Positions 45,293 through 54,785 of a DNA stretch of 64,000 nucleotides are shown one piece after another (position 1 is the first letter of the stretch; the number at the start of each line of letters is the position of its first letter). Below the pieces are notes generated by a model, which had not been told where the DNA came from, made no database searches, and saw only the letters and a list, made by a program, of their open reading frames with translations. Origin of the DNA: an uncultured Alphaproteobacteria bacterium. Lineage in GTDB: Bacteria; Pseudomonadota; Alphaproteobacteria; Rhizobiales; Beijerinckiaceae. The stretch is taken from the NCBI GenBank assembly GCA_937988775.1, contig CALKHP010000050.1, positions 62,001 through 126,000 on the forward strand, in the 5' to 3' direction. Made by a program: the position numbers and the translations under genes.

Positions 45293-45919
45293 ATGGCCAT
45301 CGCCTTCTATGCCTGGAACACGCCAAACGGCCGCAAGATCAGCATCGCGCTCGAGGAAATGGGCCTGCCCTACACCGTTCACCCGGTCAACATCTCGAAA
45401 GACGAACAATTCGCGCCGGATTTCCTCGCCATCAGTCCGAACAACAAGATTCCGGCCATCGTCGATCCCGAGGGGCCGGGCGGCAAGCCGATCAGCATTT
45501 TCGAATCGGGCGCGATCCTGCTCTATCTCGGCGAGAAAACCGGCAAATTCCTGCCTTCGTCGCTGCGCGAGCGCGTGCCGGTGCTGGAATGGCTGATGTG
45601 GCAGATGGGCGGCTTCGGGCCGATGCCGGGCCAGGTGCATCACTTCCTGGCGGTGCAGAACGAACAGGACCGGCGCTACGGGCTGGAGCGCTACAGCCGG
45701 GAGACGCGCCGCCTCTATGGCGTGCTGGACAGACGGCTGGCCGACCACGAATTCGTGGCGGGCGCGCTCTCCGTGGCGGATTTCGCGATTCTCGGCTGGG
45801 CGTGGCGGCATGAGCGCCACAAGGTCGACCTTGCCGATTATCCGCATGTCGGCCGCTGGTACGACGCGCTGATGGCGCGCCCAGCCGTCAAGCGCGGCTT
45901 CGACATCAAGCTCGATTAG
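45293..45919 (+). CDS. Glutathione S-transferase (YfcG/YghU-like)
   Basis: 208 residues from ATG 45293, preceded by gaggaaac. The thioredoxin-fold half starts FYAWNTPNGRKISIALEEMG and includes NNKIPAIVDPEG and FESGAILLYLGEK, where Glu-Ser bind glutathione. The TPNGRK opening is typical of YfcG and YghU, which act as disulfide-bond reductases rather than classical conjugating enzymes. The helical C-terminal half is complete (VADFAILGWAWRHER). It precedes rnd on the same strand by 66 bp. Confidence 0.92.
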   Translation: MAIAFYAWNTPNGRKISIALEEMGLPYTVHPVNISKDEQFAPDFLAISPNNKIPAIVDPEGPGGKPISIFESGAILLYLGEKTGKFLPSSLRERVPVLEWLMWQMGGFGPMPGQVHHFLAVQNEQDRRYGLERYSRETRRLYGVLDRRLADHEFVAGALSVADFAILGWAWRHERHKVDLADYPHVGRWYDALMARPAVKRGFDIKLD

Positions 45920-45985
45920 AGCGCCACCCTCCCGCCCCGTTCCCGCATTGCCGGGCCTGCATTTCACCAACACGGCATTTGTACC

Positions 45986-47131
45986 ATGGACCTGATTGCT
46001 TCGACCTCCGATCTCGCCGCCGTTTGCCAACGCCTCGCCAGCCATGCCTTCGTGACCGTCGATACCGAATTCCTGCGCGAGACGACCTTCTGGCCGAAGC
46101 TCTGCGTCGTGCAACTGGCGAGCGAGGCGGAAGCGGTCGCCGTCGATGCGCTGGCGCCCGACATCGACCTCGCGCCGTTCTTCGACCTGATGCGCGATCC
46201 CAAGGTGGTCAAGGTGTTCCACGCCGCCCGGCAGGACCTCGAGATCATCTGGCACCTCGGCGGTTTCGTCGCGGCGCCGCTGTTCGATACGCAGGTCGCG
46301 GCGATGGTGTGCGGCTTCGGCGATCAGGTCTCCTACGAGCAACTCGCCGGCAGTCTCGCCGGCGCCCATATCGACAAGTCGTCGCGCTTTACCGACTGGT
46401 CGCGCCGCCCGCTGTCGCCGGCGCAACTCGAATACGCCATCGCCGACGTAACGCATCTGCGCACCGTCTACGTCAAGCTGCTCGCCAAGCTCGAAAAGAA
46501 CGGCCGGCTCGACTGGCTCGGCGAGGAAATGTCGATCCTGACCTCGCCCGATACCTATCGCCAGCCGCCGGAACGCGCCTGGGAACGGCTCAAGACGCGC
46601 ATCCGCAAACCGCGCGACCTCGCCGTGCTGATCGAGGTCGCCGCCTGGCGCGAACGCGAGGCGCAGAGCCGCGACGTGCCGCGCTCCCGGGTGCTCAAGG
46701 ACGAGGCCGTCGGCGAGGTCGCGCTCGCCGCGCCGCGAACGGTGGAGGAACTCGGCCGGCTGCGCACCATCCCGCAAGGCTTCGAGCGTTCAAGGGTCGG
46801 GGCCGATATCCTCGCCGCCGTCGAGGCCGGCCTGGCGCGCGATCCCGCCGGCCTGCCGGCGATGCACAAGGAGCGCTCCAATTCCAGCGCCGGCGCCACC
46901 GTGCAACTGCTCAAGGTGCTGTTGCAGGCCACATCCGAGCACAAGGGCGTCGCCGCCAAGATCATCGCCTCCGTCGACGATCTCGAAGCGATCGCCACCG
47001 ATCACGCCGACGATCGCGCCGTGCTGCGCGGCTGGCGGCGCGAATTGTTCGGTGAGCAGGCCATCGCCCTCAAGGAAGGCCGCCTGACGCTCGGCGTCGA
47101 GAAAGGCCGCGTGGTGACAAGGATGGCGTGA
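45986..47131 (+). CDS. rnd: Ribonuclease D
   Basis: 381 residues. The DEDD exonuclease motifs are visible: VTVDTEFLRE (Asp26, Glu28), FHAARQDLEIIWHLGG, and YAIADVTHLRTVY with the DEDDy Tyr. An HRDC domain follows around residues 205-280. It trims 3-prime ends of tRNA precursors. Position between aspS and ppx is conserved in the group. Repeat A2 lies 7 bp after the stop. Confidence 0.95.
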   Translation: MDLIASTSDLAAVCQRLASHAFVTVDTEFLRETTFWPKLCVVQLASEAEAVAVDALAPDIDLAPFFDLMRDPKVVKVFHAARQDLEIIWHLGGFVAAPLFDTQVAAMVCGFGDQVSYEQLAGSLAGAHIDKSSRFTDWSRRPLSPAQLEYAIADVTHLRTVYVKLLAKLEKNGRLDWLGEEMSILTSPDTYRQPPERAWERLKTRIRKPRDLAVLIEVAAWREREAQSRDVPRSRVLKDEAVGEVALAAPRTVEELGRLRTIPQGFERSRVGADILAAVEAGLARDPAGLPAMHKERSNSSAGATVQLLKVLLQATSEHKGVAAKIIASVDDLEAIATDHADDRAVLRGWRRELFGEQAIALKEGRLTLGVEKGRVVTRMA

Positions 47132-47138
47132 GCCTGCA

Positions 47139-47227
47139 GTGTCATTCCCGACGCGCGTCAGCGTGATCGGGAATCCAGGGGCCGCAGGCGCTTTTGGCTC
47201 TGGATTCCCGCCTGCGCGGGAATGACA
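47139..47227. repeat. Family A double-hairpin repeat (A2)
   Basis: An 89-bp unit starting gtgtcattcccga. Hairpin 1 has attcccga/tcgggaat arms. Hairpin 2 is attcccgcctgcgcgggaat with 8-bp arms and a 4-base loop. It lies just after rnd. Confidence 0.9.
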
Positions 47228-47246
47228 GAGGTTGCGGCTCGCCTCG

Positions 47247-47347
47247 GCCATCAAGCCCGGCCATGACGGCGGAGGAAGCTGATACGCGGCTTTCGCACCC
47301 TCAGCCGTCATCGGCGGACTTGATCCGCCGATCCCGCTTCGGAAAAG
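47247..47347. repeat. Family C repeats (C4)
   Basis: A partial unit (cggccatcaagcccggccat) near 47247-47264 and a complete one, atcggcgga-cttga-tccgccgat, at 47310-47332, followed by cccgcttcggaaaag, the same flank as copies C3b and C5b. Convergent junction rnd/ppx. Confidence 0.8.
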
Positions 47348-47371
47348 CACCACCCCGCAACCGCCGCTCCC

Positions 47372-48874
47372 TCAGGCGATCTCGATGGCGATGTCGCGCG
47401 CCAGCAGCTTTCCGAGCTGGCGCAGGCGGTTGAAGATGCGGTCGCTCGACAGTGCCGCCAGATCCTTGGGGAAGGTCAGCACGATCTGCCGGCCGCGGAT
47501 CAGCAGCGGCACGCGCGGCAGGATGCCCGGCATCGCGGCCGAGATCGGATAGGCGACGCGCATCAGGCCCGCGAGCAGCCGTGCCCGGCGCAGGTGGTGC
47601 TCGCTTGCCAGTTGCTTGAGGCGCGGGCTGATATCCGCATCGCCGAGGCCGACATGGCGGAAGCACACCGCCAGCGCCAGGAAGGCCCGGCCGGGGTGGT
47701 CGATGCCGACGAAGGCGGCATGCGCGATGATGTTGACGCTCTGCTCGCCGCGATAATCGGGATGCGCGCGCCAGCCGATATCGGCCAGCAGGCACGCCGC
47801 CGTGCGCAGCCGGATGTCGTCCTCGCTTTCCGGCATGTCGCAGGAGCGCATGAAGGCATCGACCCAGGCCGACAGGTCTTCGCCGTGCCGGGGCGAGCGC
47901 GAGCGCAGGATGTTGAGATCGGCGGCCGCGCGCAGCAGCGGATCGCTCGCCTGCTCGTCAGGCGAAAGCTGCTCGTAGAGCAGCCCCTCGCGCACGCCGA
48001 GCGCCGAGATCACCACGGTGGCGGCGTTGGTGCGGCGCAGCACCTGTTCCAGCACCAGCGCGCCATAGGCGAGCAGCGGGCGCCGGCTCGACGACACGCT
48101 GGAGATCGCCGGCAACGCCTCCAGCGGCCCCTTCTGGATCAGTTGGCAGAAGGCGATCGCCTCGCGCGCCGGGATTTCGTAGCCATGCATGACGTGCAGC
48201 GGATAGCCAGTCTGCGCCATGTGCAGGTTGGCAAGCGCGCGCCAGGTGCCGCCGACGGCGAAGAACGGCCCGTTGGCGGCGCGCGCCAGCAACGGCAGGC
48301 CGGCAAGCGCATCGCGCACGATCTTGACCGCCTTCTTGGGCGAACGCTCCGAGGCATCCTGCAACGCCAGCCCGCCAAGCTTGAGGCTGACGCCCTCGCC
48401 GACCGTGCCACGGCCGATCTCGATCAGTTCGAGGCTGCCGCCGCCAAGATCGCCGACCAGCCCCTTGGCCTGATGCACGCCGGCGATGACGCCCTTGGCC
48501 GAGAGATAGGCTTCGCGCGCGCCCGACAGCTGTTCGATCGGCCGCCCGATGATCTGGCTGGCTTCCTCGAGAAACGCCGGACCGTTGCGCGCATCGCGCG
48601 CGGCGGCGGTCGCCAGCACGAAGACGCGGCCGAGCTGCATGGAATCGCATAGCGCGCGGAAGCGCTTCATGGCGCCGAGCGCCTGCGCCATGCCCTCGGC
48701 CGGCAGCAGGCCGGTGGAGGCGACGCCACGGCCGAGCCCGGCCATGACCTTGTCGTTGAAGATCGGCGTCAGCGCCCGGCTCAAGCCCTCATAGGCGACG
48801 AGACGGACCGAGTTGGAGCCGATATCGATCACGCCGAGCGGCGCCCCGAGCGCCAGCCGGCCCGGCGCCAGCAT
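47372..48874 (-). CDS. ppx: Exopolyphosphatase / guanosine pentaphosphate phosphatase (Ppx/GppA family)
   Basis: 500 residues from ATG 48874, 16 bp after the ppk1 stop; a GTG at 48952 inside the ppk1 end would add 26 residues. The ASKHA phosphate motifs are VIDIGSNSVRLVAYEG and LVGDLGGGSLELIEIG, and a C-terminal HD-like part follows (SVNIIAHAAFVGIDHPGRAF). It releases phosphate from polyphosphate ends and may also hydrolyse pppGpp. Forms the ppk1-ppx operon that controls polyphosphate level. Confidence 0.93.
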   Translation of the reverse strand: MLAPGRLALGAPLGVIDIGSNSVRLVAYEGLSRALTPIFNDKVMAGLGRGVASTGLLPAEGMAQALGAMKRFRALCDSMQLGRVFVLATAAARDARNGPAFLEEASQIIGRPIEQLSGAREAYLSAKGVIAGVHQAKGLVGDLGGGSLELIEIGRGTVGEGVSLKLGGLALQDASERSPKKAVKIVRDALAGLPLLARAANGPFFAVGGTWRALANLHMAQTGYPLHVMHGYEIPAREAIAFCQLIQKGPLEALPAISSVSSSRRPLLAYGALVLEQVLRRTNAATVVISALGVREGLLYEQLSPDEQASDPLLRAAADLNILRSRSPRHGEDLSAWVDAFMRSCDMPESEDDIRLRTAACLLADIGWRAHPDYRGEQSVNIIAHAAFVGIDHPGRAFLALAVCFRHVGLGDADISPRLKQLASEHHLRRARLLAGLMRVAYPISAAMPGILPRVPLLIRGRQIVLTFPKDLAALSSDRIFNRLRQLGKLLARDIAIEIA

Positions 48875-48890
48875 GGCCTGTTCGCCCGGC

Positions 48891-51086
48891 TCAGCGGCCG
48901 GAGCGACGCCTGAGGAGAGAGCGGGGGCTGGATTCTTTAAGCGACTTTCCACGTCCCGACAGGCTCGGATTGGTCATGAAATAACGATGCGCGTTGAACC
49001 GTTCCTCAGTCTCGGGAGGGACGATGCGCTCGCTGCGACCGTCCGGCAATAGGCGCCAGCTCTGCTCGTTGTCAATCAGGTTGGCCACCATGATCTGGTC
49101 GAGCACCTGCTCATGCACGGTCGGGTTGAGGATCGGCACCAGCGCCTCGACGCGCCGGTCGAGGTTGCGCGGCATCAGGTCGGCCGAGCTGATATAGAGA
49201 TGCGCCTTCGGATGCGGCAGGCCGTGGCCATTGCCGAACGCATAGATGCGCGAGTGTTCGAGAAAACGCCCGACGATTGATTTGACACGGATATTATCCG
49301 ACAGGCCCGGCACTTCGGGGCGCAGGCAGCAGATGCCACGCACGATGAAATCGATCTGCACGCCGGCCTGGCTCGCCGCGTAGAGCGCATCGATGATCAC
49401 CGGATCGACAAGCGCATTGCACTTGCCCCAGATCGCCGCCGGCCGCCCGGCGCGCGCATGCGCGATTTCTTCCGCGATATGCTGCAACAGCCGGCTCTTG
49501 GCCGAGACCGGCGACACCGCGAGGCGCTCGAGCCCGTCCGGCTCGGCATAGCCGGTGATGAAATTGAAGATGCGCGCCACGTCGCGCCCGATCACCGGAT
49601 CGGCGGAGAAGAACGACAGGTCGGTATAGATGCGCGCCGTGACCGGGTGATAATTGCCGGTACCGGTATGGCAATAGGTCACGAGTTGGCCAAGCTCCCG
49701 GCGCACCACCATCGACAGCTTGGCATGCGTCTTCAACTCGATGAAGCCGAACACCACCTGCACACCGGCGCGCTCGAGATCGCGCGACCAGCGGATATTG
49801 GCCTCCTCGTCGAAGCGCGCCTTCAACTCGACCAGCGCCGTGACGGATTTGCCGGCCTCCGCCGCCTCGATCAGCGCCTTGACGATCGGGCTGTTGGCGG
49901 AGGTGCGATACAGCGTCTGCTTGACGGCGACGACGTTGGGGTCACGCGCCGCCTGTTGCAGGAAGTTCACCACCACGTCGAACGATTCATACGGGTGGTG
50001 GACGACGATGTCCTTCTGCTTGATGGCGGCGAAACAATCGCCGGCATGCTCGCGGATGCGTTCGGGGAAGCGCGGCGTGTAGGGCGGGAATTTCAGGTCC
50101 GGCCGATCGAGCCCGACGAGTTGCGACAACTCGTTGAGCGCCAGCATGCCATCGACGACGAACACCTCGTCCGGGTGGATCTTGAGCCGCGCCTCGACGA
50201 AGGCGCGCAGGCCCTCCGGCATGCCGGCCTCGATCTCGAGCCGGATGACATTGCCGCGCCGGCGCTGCTTCAGCATCGTCTCGAAGACGCGCACCAGGTC
50301 CTCGGCCTCTTCCTCGATCTCGACGTCGCTGTCGCGGATGACCCGGAACGAGCCCTGTCCGCGCACGAGATAATTCGGGAACAGGCGGTGGATGAACAGC
50401 ACGATGCACTGTTCCAGCGCCACGAAGCGCTGCTTGCCGCTCTCGGTGAAATCCGGCAGGCGGATGAAACGGTTGGTCTTGCCCGGCACGCGCACCAGCG
50501 CATTGAGCTGCCGGTTATCGGCCGGGTTGAACAGCGCTAGCGTGATCGAGAAGCCGAGATTGGCGATGAACGGGAACGGATGCGCCGGATCGATCGCCAT
50601 CGGCGTCAGCATCGGGAACACGTCGTTGAGGAAATAATCCTCGAGCCAGCGCATCTCGTGCTCGTTGAGATCGCCTCCCGTCACCAGTTCGATGCCGGCC
50701 TCGTGCAGCATGCCGCGCATGGAGAGCCAGCAGCGCTGCTGGTCGGTGGTCAGTTCGGTGACGCGCTCGGAAATCTTCTGCAACTGCTCGGCCGGCGTCA
50801 GCCCGTCATCGGATGGCGTGATCACGCCGGCGCGCAACTGCTCGACCAGCCCCGAGACGCGCACCATGAAGAACTCGTCGAGATTGCTCGCCGAGATCGA
50901 CAGGAAGCGAAGCTGCTCCAGCAAGGGGTGCGAGGCGTTGGAGGCTTCCTCCATCACGCGCTGGTTGAATTCGAGCCAGGACAGTTCGCGGTTGGTGAAG
51001 CGTCGCGGATCGGTGCTGAGATCGGGCAACGCTTCCGCCGCCACCTGTTCCGACCCGGTCGTTTTCGCGCTCGCACGTCTGGCCAC
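48891..51086 (-). CDS. ppk1: Polyphosphate kinase 1
   Basis: 731 residues from a GTG at 51086, which has GGAGAG seven bases upstream. A GTG at 51101 is possible; the frame extends to 51752 but only by crossing hdaA. The N-domain starts RFTNRELSWLEFNQRVMEEA; the catalytic His lies in VTYCHTGTGNYHP, and HAKLSMVVRRE and the tail TNPSLSGRGKSL are also typical. It reversibly makes polyphosphate from ATP. hdaA is 89 bp upstream; ppx follows. PPK2 is encoded separately at 3.5 kb. Confidence 0.95.
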   Translation of the reverse strand: MARRASAKTTGSEQVAAEALPDLSTDPRRFTNRELSWLEFNQRVMEEASNASHPLLEQLRFLSISASNLDEFFMVRVSGLVEQLRAGVITPSDDGLTPAEQLQKISERVTELTTDQQRCWLSMRGMLHEAGIELVTGGDLNEHEMRWLEDYFLNDVFPMLTPMAIDPAHPFPFIANLGFSITLALFNPADNRQLNALVRVPGKTNRFIRLPDFTESGKQRFVALEQCIVLFIHRLFPNYLVRGQGSFRVIRDSDVEIEEEAEDLVRVFETMLKQRRRGNVIRLEIEAGMPEGLRAFVEARLKIHPDEVFVVDGMLALNELSQLVGLDRPDLKFPPYTPRFPERIREHAGDCFAAIKQKDIVVHHPYESFDVVVNFLQQAARDPNVVAVKQTLYRTSANSPIVKALIEAAEAGKSVTALVELKARFDEEANIRWSRDLERAGVQVVFGFIELKTHAKLSMVVRRELGQLVTYCHTGTGNYHPVTARIYTDLSFFSADPVIGRDVARIFNFITGYAEPDGLERLAVSPVSAKSRLLQHIAEEIAHARAGRPAAIWGKCNALVDPVIIDALYAASQAGVQIDFIVRGICCLRPEVPGLSDNIRVKSIVGRFLEHSRIYAFGNGHGLPHPKAHLYISSADLMPRNLDRRVEALVPILNPTVHEQVLDQIMVANLIDNEQSWRLLPDGRSERIVPPETEERFNAHRYFMTNPSLSGRGKSLKESSPRSLLRRRSGR

Positions 51087-51175
51087 TGATTCGCTCTCCA
51101 CACCCGCGCCGTCATCCCGCGCCAGTGTGACGACAGCACGACGAAAAGGCACGTACGAAGATGTAAAGCGCCCGC

Positions 51176-51862
51176 TCAATCCTGCGTGCTGGTCTCCATC
51201 CGGCTCAACAGCTCGGCCGCCAGCACCCGGTTCGGCCGGCGGCCGCGGGCGAGAGCCTCGCTGTCGAGCGCCGCGACGATGTCGCGACAGGCGGCAAAGG
51301 AGCGCTCGATCCGCGTCGCCAGATATTCGATCAGTTGCGTGTCGATGATGATCTGGCGATCCGCGAACAGCTTGACCAGCACGGCCCTGAGCAGTGCATC
51401 GTCCGGCGGCGCGATGGCGATGGTGGTGGCGAGCCTGAGCCGCGAATGCAGGTCGGCAAGGCCGAGCCCCCAGGCCGAGAGAGGCGCGCGCGCCGTGAAC
51501 AGCAGGGCGGTACCGGATTCGCGCGCCAGGTTCATCAGGTGGAACAGCACGTCTTCCGGCGACCGGTGCCGGTCGGCATCCTCCACGACGATCACCGGGC
51601 TCTCGACGAGGCGCGGCAGCAGGGCGAGTTCGAGCGTCGCCGCATCGCGCACGACGCCCTTGCCATGGGCGGCGAAGATCGCCGCCATATGGCTCTTGCC
51701 GCTGCCGGCCGGCCCGGTGAGCAGGGTGAAGCGCTCCGGCCAGTCCGGCCAAGCATCGAGGAAGCGATAGGCGGCGTCGTTGCAGGAGCCGATGAGGAAA
51801 TCCTCCTCGCCGTAGCGCGGCGTCACCGGCAGGTCGAGCGGCAGTTGCCGCGCGCCGGTCAT
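51176..51862 (-). CDS. hdaA: DnaA-related regulatory protein HdaA
   Basis: 228 residues. QLPLDL at residues 6-11 is the sliding-clamp binding motif. Walker A is GPAGSGKS (50-57) and Walker B VIVVEDADR. It lacks the DnaA DNA-binding domain IV, as Hda proteins do. With the loaded clamp it stimulates ATP hydrolysis by DnaA and prevents re-initiation. Its start overlaps the stop of the AI-2E family gene (ATGA), and ppk1 follows. Confidence 0.92.
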   Translation of the reverse strand: MTGARQLPLDLPVTPRYGEEDFLIGSCNDAAYRFLDAWPDWPERFTLLTGPAGSGKSHMAAIFAAHGKGVVRDAATLELALLPRLVESPVIVVEDADRHRSPEDVLFHLMNLARESGTALLFTARAPLSAWGLGLADLHSRLRLATTIAIAPPDDALLRAVLVKLFADRQIIIDTQLIEYLATRIERSFAACRDIVAALDSEALARGRRPNRVLAAELLSRMETSTQD

Positions 51863-52956
51863 CGCGGCGTCTTGCCGCCGGGCGGCGGTTCGGCGAGGGC
51901 CGGGTCGTAGAGCGGGCTCGCGAGATACTGCTTCAGCGCGAAGCGCACCAGCACGCCGATCGCGGCCGCCAGCGGCACCGCCAGCAACAGGCCGACAAAG
52001 CCGAACAGCGAGCCGAAGGCGACGAGCGCGAACATCAGCCAGACCGGATGCAGGCCGACGGATTCGCCGACCAGCTTGGGCGACAGGATATTGCCCTCGA
52101 TGAACTGCCCCGAGAAGAACACCGCCAGCACCGCCGCGATCATCGTCCAGTCGGGCCAGAACTGCACGATGGCCACGGTCAGCGCGACGACCAGCCCGGT
52201 GATCGAGCCGACAAACGGAATGAAGCTGAGCACCCCGGCCGCGAAGCCGATCAGCAGGGCGAAATTCAACCCCGTGAGCGACAGGCCGATCGCGTAATAG
52301 GTGCCGAGCAGCAGGCAGACCAGCGCCTGGCCGCGCACGAAGCCGGCAATGGCCCGGTCCATGTCGCGCATGATGCCGCGGATCGTCTCAGCATGCGTGC
52401 GCGGCAGCCAGCTATCGACCTTGGCGATCATCGAATCCCAGTCGAGCAGCATGTAGAAGGCGACGACCGGGGCGACCACGAACAGTGAGACGATGCCGAA
52501 CAGCGCCTGCCCGCCGCTCCACAGCGAGGACAGGGCCTTGCCGATCCAACCGGCGCCCTGCGAGAGGATGTCGCCGAGCGACTTCTGGATATCGGCGATC
52601 GCCGCCTGGCCGCCGAAGCGCTCCAGCAACGGCCCGCCATGCTCCGCCACCAGCGCCTGCAGGCGGCGCACCGTATCCGGCAGCTTTTCGACAAAGCCGG
52701 CCAGCTGGTTGCCGAGCAGCGGAAACACCAGCAGGCTGCCGAGCATCGTGACGAGCAGCCCGATGATCACGATCGCCGTCGCCGCGCCGAGACGCCCGAG
52801 GCCGAGCCGTTCGAGCCTGCGCGCCAGCGGATCGAGGAAATAGGCGATGATCAGCCCAGCCACGAACGGCAGCAGCATATCGTGCAGCAGGAAGACCAGG
52901 CCAATGATGACCGCCAGCCCCGCGACCCAGAAAGCGATTTGTCGGGATAAGCTCAT
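51859..52956 (-). CDS. AI-2E family transporter (PerM/UPF0118)
   Basis: 365 residues with seven to eight membrane segments. The start (FWVAGLAVIIGLVFLLHDML) and FVGSITGLVVALTVAIVQF and LVGESVGLHPVWLMFALVA are family signatures. Despite the family name, members include Na+/H+ antiporters and proteins of unknown cargo, so AI-2 export is not implied. It sits between a CDP-alcohol transferase and hdaA, an order common in the group, and is coupled to hdaA by a 4-bp overlap. Confidence 0.92.
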   Translation of the reverse strand: MSLSRQIAFWVAGLAVIIGLVFLLHDMLLPFVAGLIIAYFLDPLARRLERLGLGRLGAATAIVIIGLLVTMLGSLLVFPLLGNQLAGFVEKLPDTVRRLQALVAEHGGPLLERFGGQAAIADIQKSLGDILSQGAGWIGKALSSLWSGGQALFGIVSLFVVAPVVAFYMLLDWDSMIAKVDSWLPRTHAETIRGIMRDMDRAIAGFVRGQALVCLLLGTYYAIGLSLTGLNFALLIGFAAGVLSFIPFVGSITGLVVALTVAIVQFWPDWTMIAAVLAVFFSGQFIEGNILSPKLVGESVGLHPVWLMFALVAFGSLFGFVGLLLAVPLAAAIGVLVRFALKQYLASPLYDPALAEPPPGGKTPR

Positions 52957-52977
52957 TGTCCGCCCTCGTGCGCAGCC

Positions 52978-53517
52978 TCAGGCGTCATTTGCCGCCATAT
53001 GGCGGAACCACAGGCCGAGATAGGCACCAGTGGAGACAACCGTCAAGGCCCCCGTCACCAGTGCCAGAACCATCAGCCCGCGCCCCAGCTCGATATTGAA
53101 GGCGTTCGAGCCGAGCGCCACCGCCGCGAAAGCGATCTGCGCGAAGGTGTTGGCCTTGCTGACATAAAGCGGATTGATCTCGACCGGGTTGTCAAGCAGC
53201 CACGATACCATCACCGCCCCCAGGATCATCACGTCGCGCGACACCACCAGGATCGCCAGCCAGGACGGGATCACCCCGCCGACCGCCAGCGTCACGTAGA
53301 TCGACACCAGCAACGCCTTGTCGGCCAGCGGATCGAGATAGGCGCCGAGCACCGTGCGCTGGTCGAACTTGCGCGCGATGAAGCCATCGACGGCATCGGT
53401 CAGTCCCGCGATCACGAAAACCGCGAAGGCCAGCGTCCATTGCCCCTGCCCGATCATATAGACCACGACGGGAACGAGGCAGAACCGGGCAACGGTCAGA
53501 AGGTTCGGGATGTTCAT
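52978..53517 (-). CDS. CDP-alcohol phosphatidyltransferase family protein
   Basis: 179 residues with about four membrane segments. The family motif D-x2-DG-x2-AR-x8-G-x3-D-x3-D is complete: DAVDGFIARKFDQRTVLGAY followed by LDPLADKAL. It could be the phosphatidylglycerophosphate synthase PgsA or a cardiolipin synthase of the CDP-alcohol type; length and the NIPNLLTVARF start fit both. It lies 21 bp before the AI-2E family gene and diverges from purM. Confidence 0.9.
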   Translation of the reverse strand: MNIPNLLTVARFCLVPVVVYMIGQGQWTLAFAVFVIAGLTDAVDGFIARKFDQRTVLGAYLDPLADKALLVSIYVTLAVGGVIPSWLAILVVSRDVMILGAVMVSWLLDNPVEINPLYVSKANTFAQIAFAAVALGSNAFNIELGRGLMVLALVTGALTVVSTGAYLGLWFRHMAANDA

Positions 53518-53633
53518 GGGCCGGTGCTGCTGAAACCTTGTAAGACTAGCAGTGGAAATTGTGGCCGGCGAGTGGCGAGCCGCCCTTCGCGCTTGCCATC
53601 TGCCTGCGCGGGCTTTACCGGCTCAGATGCACA

Positions 53634-53662
53634 TTGACATAGGTATCATGTACCTATTTGCC
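53634..53662 (+). promoter_or_regulatory. Candidate purM promoter with overlapping 19-bp dyad
   Basis: TTGACA at 53634-53639 is followed by the perfect dyad ataggta-tcatg-tacctat at 53639-53657 and TATTTG at 53655-53660 (15-bp spacing). The dyad covers the -35 to -10 spacer, as a repressor site would. It lies 38 bp before the purM ATG. No known purine-operator consensus matches. Confidence 0.5.
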
Positions 53663-53699
53663 ATCCTGCGCGCGCGGCAGGCGTGTTGAAGAGGTAATC

Positions 53700-54785
53700 A
53701 TGGTTCAAGCACCGGACAATAAGCGGCGGAATGGCCTAACCTATGCCGATGCGGGTGTCGATATCGATGCCGGCAACGCCATGGTCGAGGCGATCAAGCC
53801 GCTCGTCCGGGCGACGCGCCGCCCGGGCGCCGATGCCGAGATCGGCGGCTTCGGCGGCCTGTTCGACCTGAAGGCGGTCGGCTATCGCGATCCCGTGCTC
53901 GTCGCGGCCAATGACGGCGTCGGCACCAAGCTGAAAGTCGCCATCGAGAGCGGCATCCACCACACCGTCGGCATCGACCTGGTGGCGATGTCGGTCAACG
54001 ATCTCGTGGTTCAGGGCGCGGAGCCGCTGTTCTTCCTCGATTATTTCGCCACCGGCAAGCTCGAGCCCGGCGTCGCCGTCGAGGTCGTGCGCGGCATCGC
54101 CGAGGGCTGCAAGGATGCCGGCTGCGCGCTGATCGGTGGCGAGACGGCGGAAATGCCCGGCATGTATGCCGATGGCGACTATGACCTCGCGGGCTTCGCC
54201 GTCGGTGCCGTCGAGCGCGGCGACATCCTGCCGAAGCGTAGCGCGATTGCCGAGGGCGACGTGCTACTCGGCCTCGCCTCCTCCGGCGTGCACTCCAACG
54301 GCTTCTCGCTGGTGCGCAAGATCGTCGAGCGCGCCGGGCTGGACTGGCAGGCCCCGGCCCCGTTCGCGCCCGATGAAAAGCTTGGCGCGGCGCTGCTTGC
54401 CCCGACGCGCATCTACGTCAAGCCGTTGCTGGCAAGCCTGAAGGCCGCCCCCGGCGCCATCAAGGCGCTCGCCCATATCACCGGCGGCGGCTTCACCGAC
54501 AACATCCCGCGCGTGCTCCCCGAGACGCTGGCCGCTTCCGTCGATCTCGATGCGGTCAAGCCGCCGCCGGTATTCGGCTGGCTCTCGCAAGCTGGTGGCG
54601 TGCCGGAGCGCGAGATGCTGCGCACCTTCAACTGCGGCATCGGCATGATCGCATTGGTTGCGCCTGATGCCGCCGATCAAGTGATGGCGGCGCTGGCGGC
54701 AGCCGGCGCGCCCGCCACCCGCATTGGCGAAATCGTGCACCGCGACGGCGAGCCCGTGGTTTATCGCGGCGCACTGGCACTATGA
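53700..54785 (+). CDS. purM: Phosphoribosylformylglycinamidine cyclo-ligase
   Basis: 361 residues from ATG 53700 with a gaagagg ribosome site. Signatures: NGLTYADAGVDIDAGNAMVE, VGTKLKVA, the ATP loop GCALIGGETAEMPGMY, and HITGGGFTDNIPRVLP. It closes the imidazole ring to give AIR in purine synthesis. Its stop overlaps the purN start (ATGA). Confidence 0.98.
   Translation: MVQAPDNKRRNGLTYADAGVDIDAGNAMVEAIKPLVRATRRPGADAEIGGFGGLFDLKAVGYRDPVLVAANDGVGTKLKVAIESGIHHTVGIDLVAMSVNDLVVQGAEPLFFLDYFATGKLEPGVAVEVVRGIAEGCKDAGCALIGGETAEMPGMYADGDYDLAGFAVGAVERGDILPKRSAIAEGDVLLGLASSGVHSNGFSLVRKIVERAGLDWQAPAPFAPDEKLGAALLAPTRIYVKPLLASLKAAPGAIKALAHITGGGFTDNIPRVLPETLAASVDLDAVKPPPVFGWLSQAGGVPEREMLRTFNCGIGMIALVAPDAADQVMAALAAAGAPATRIGEIVHRDGEPVVYRGALAL

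Noticed and set aside
51087..51752. N-terminal extension of PPK1 by more than 200 residues
   Set aside because: The extension lies in another frame across hdaA, is Arg/Pro-rich and unlike any PPK1. A GTG with a good ribosome site at 51086 gives the normal length.
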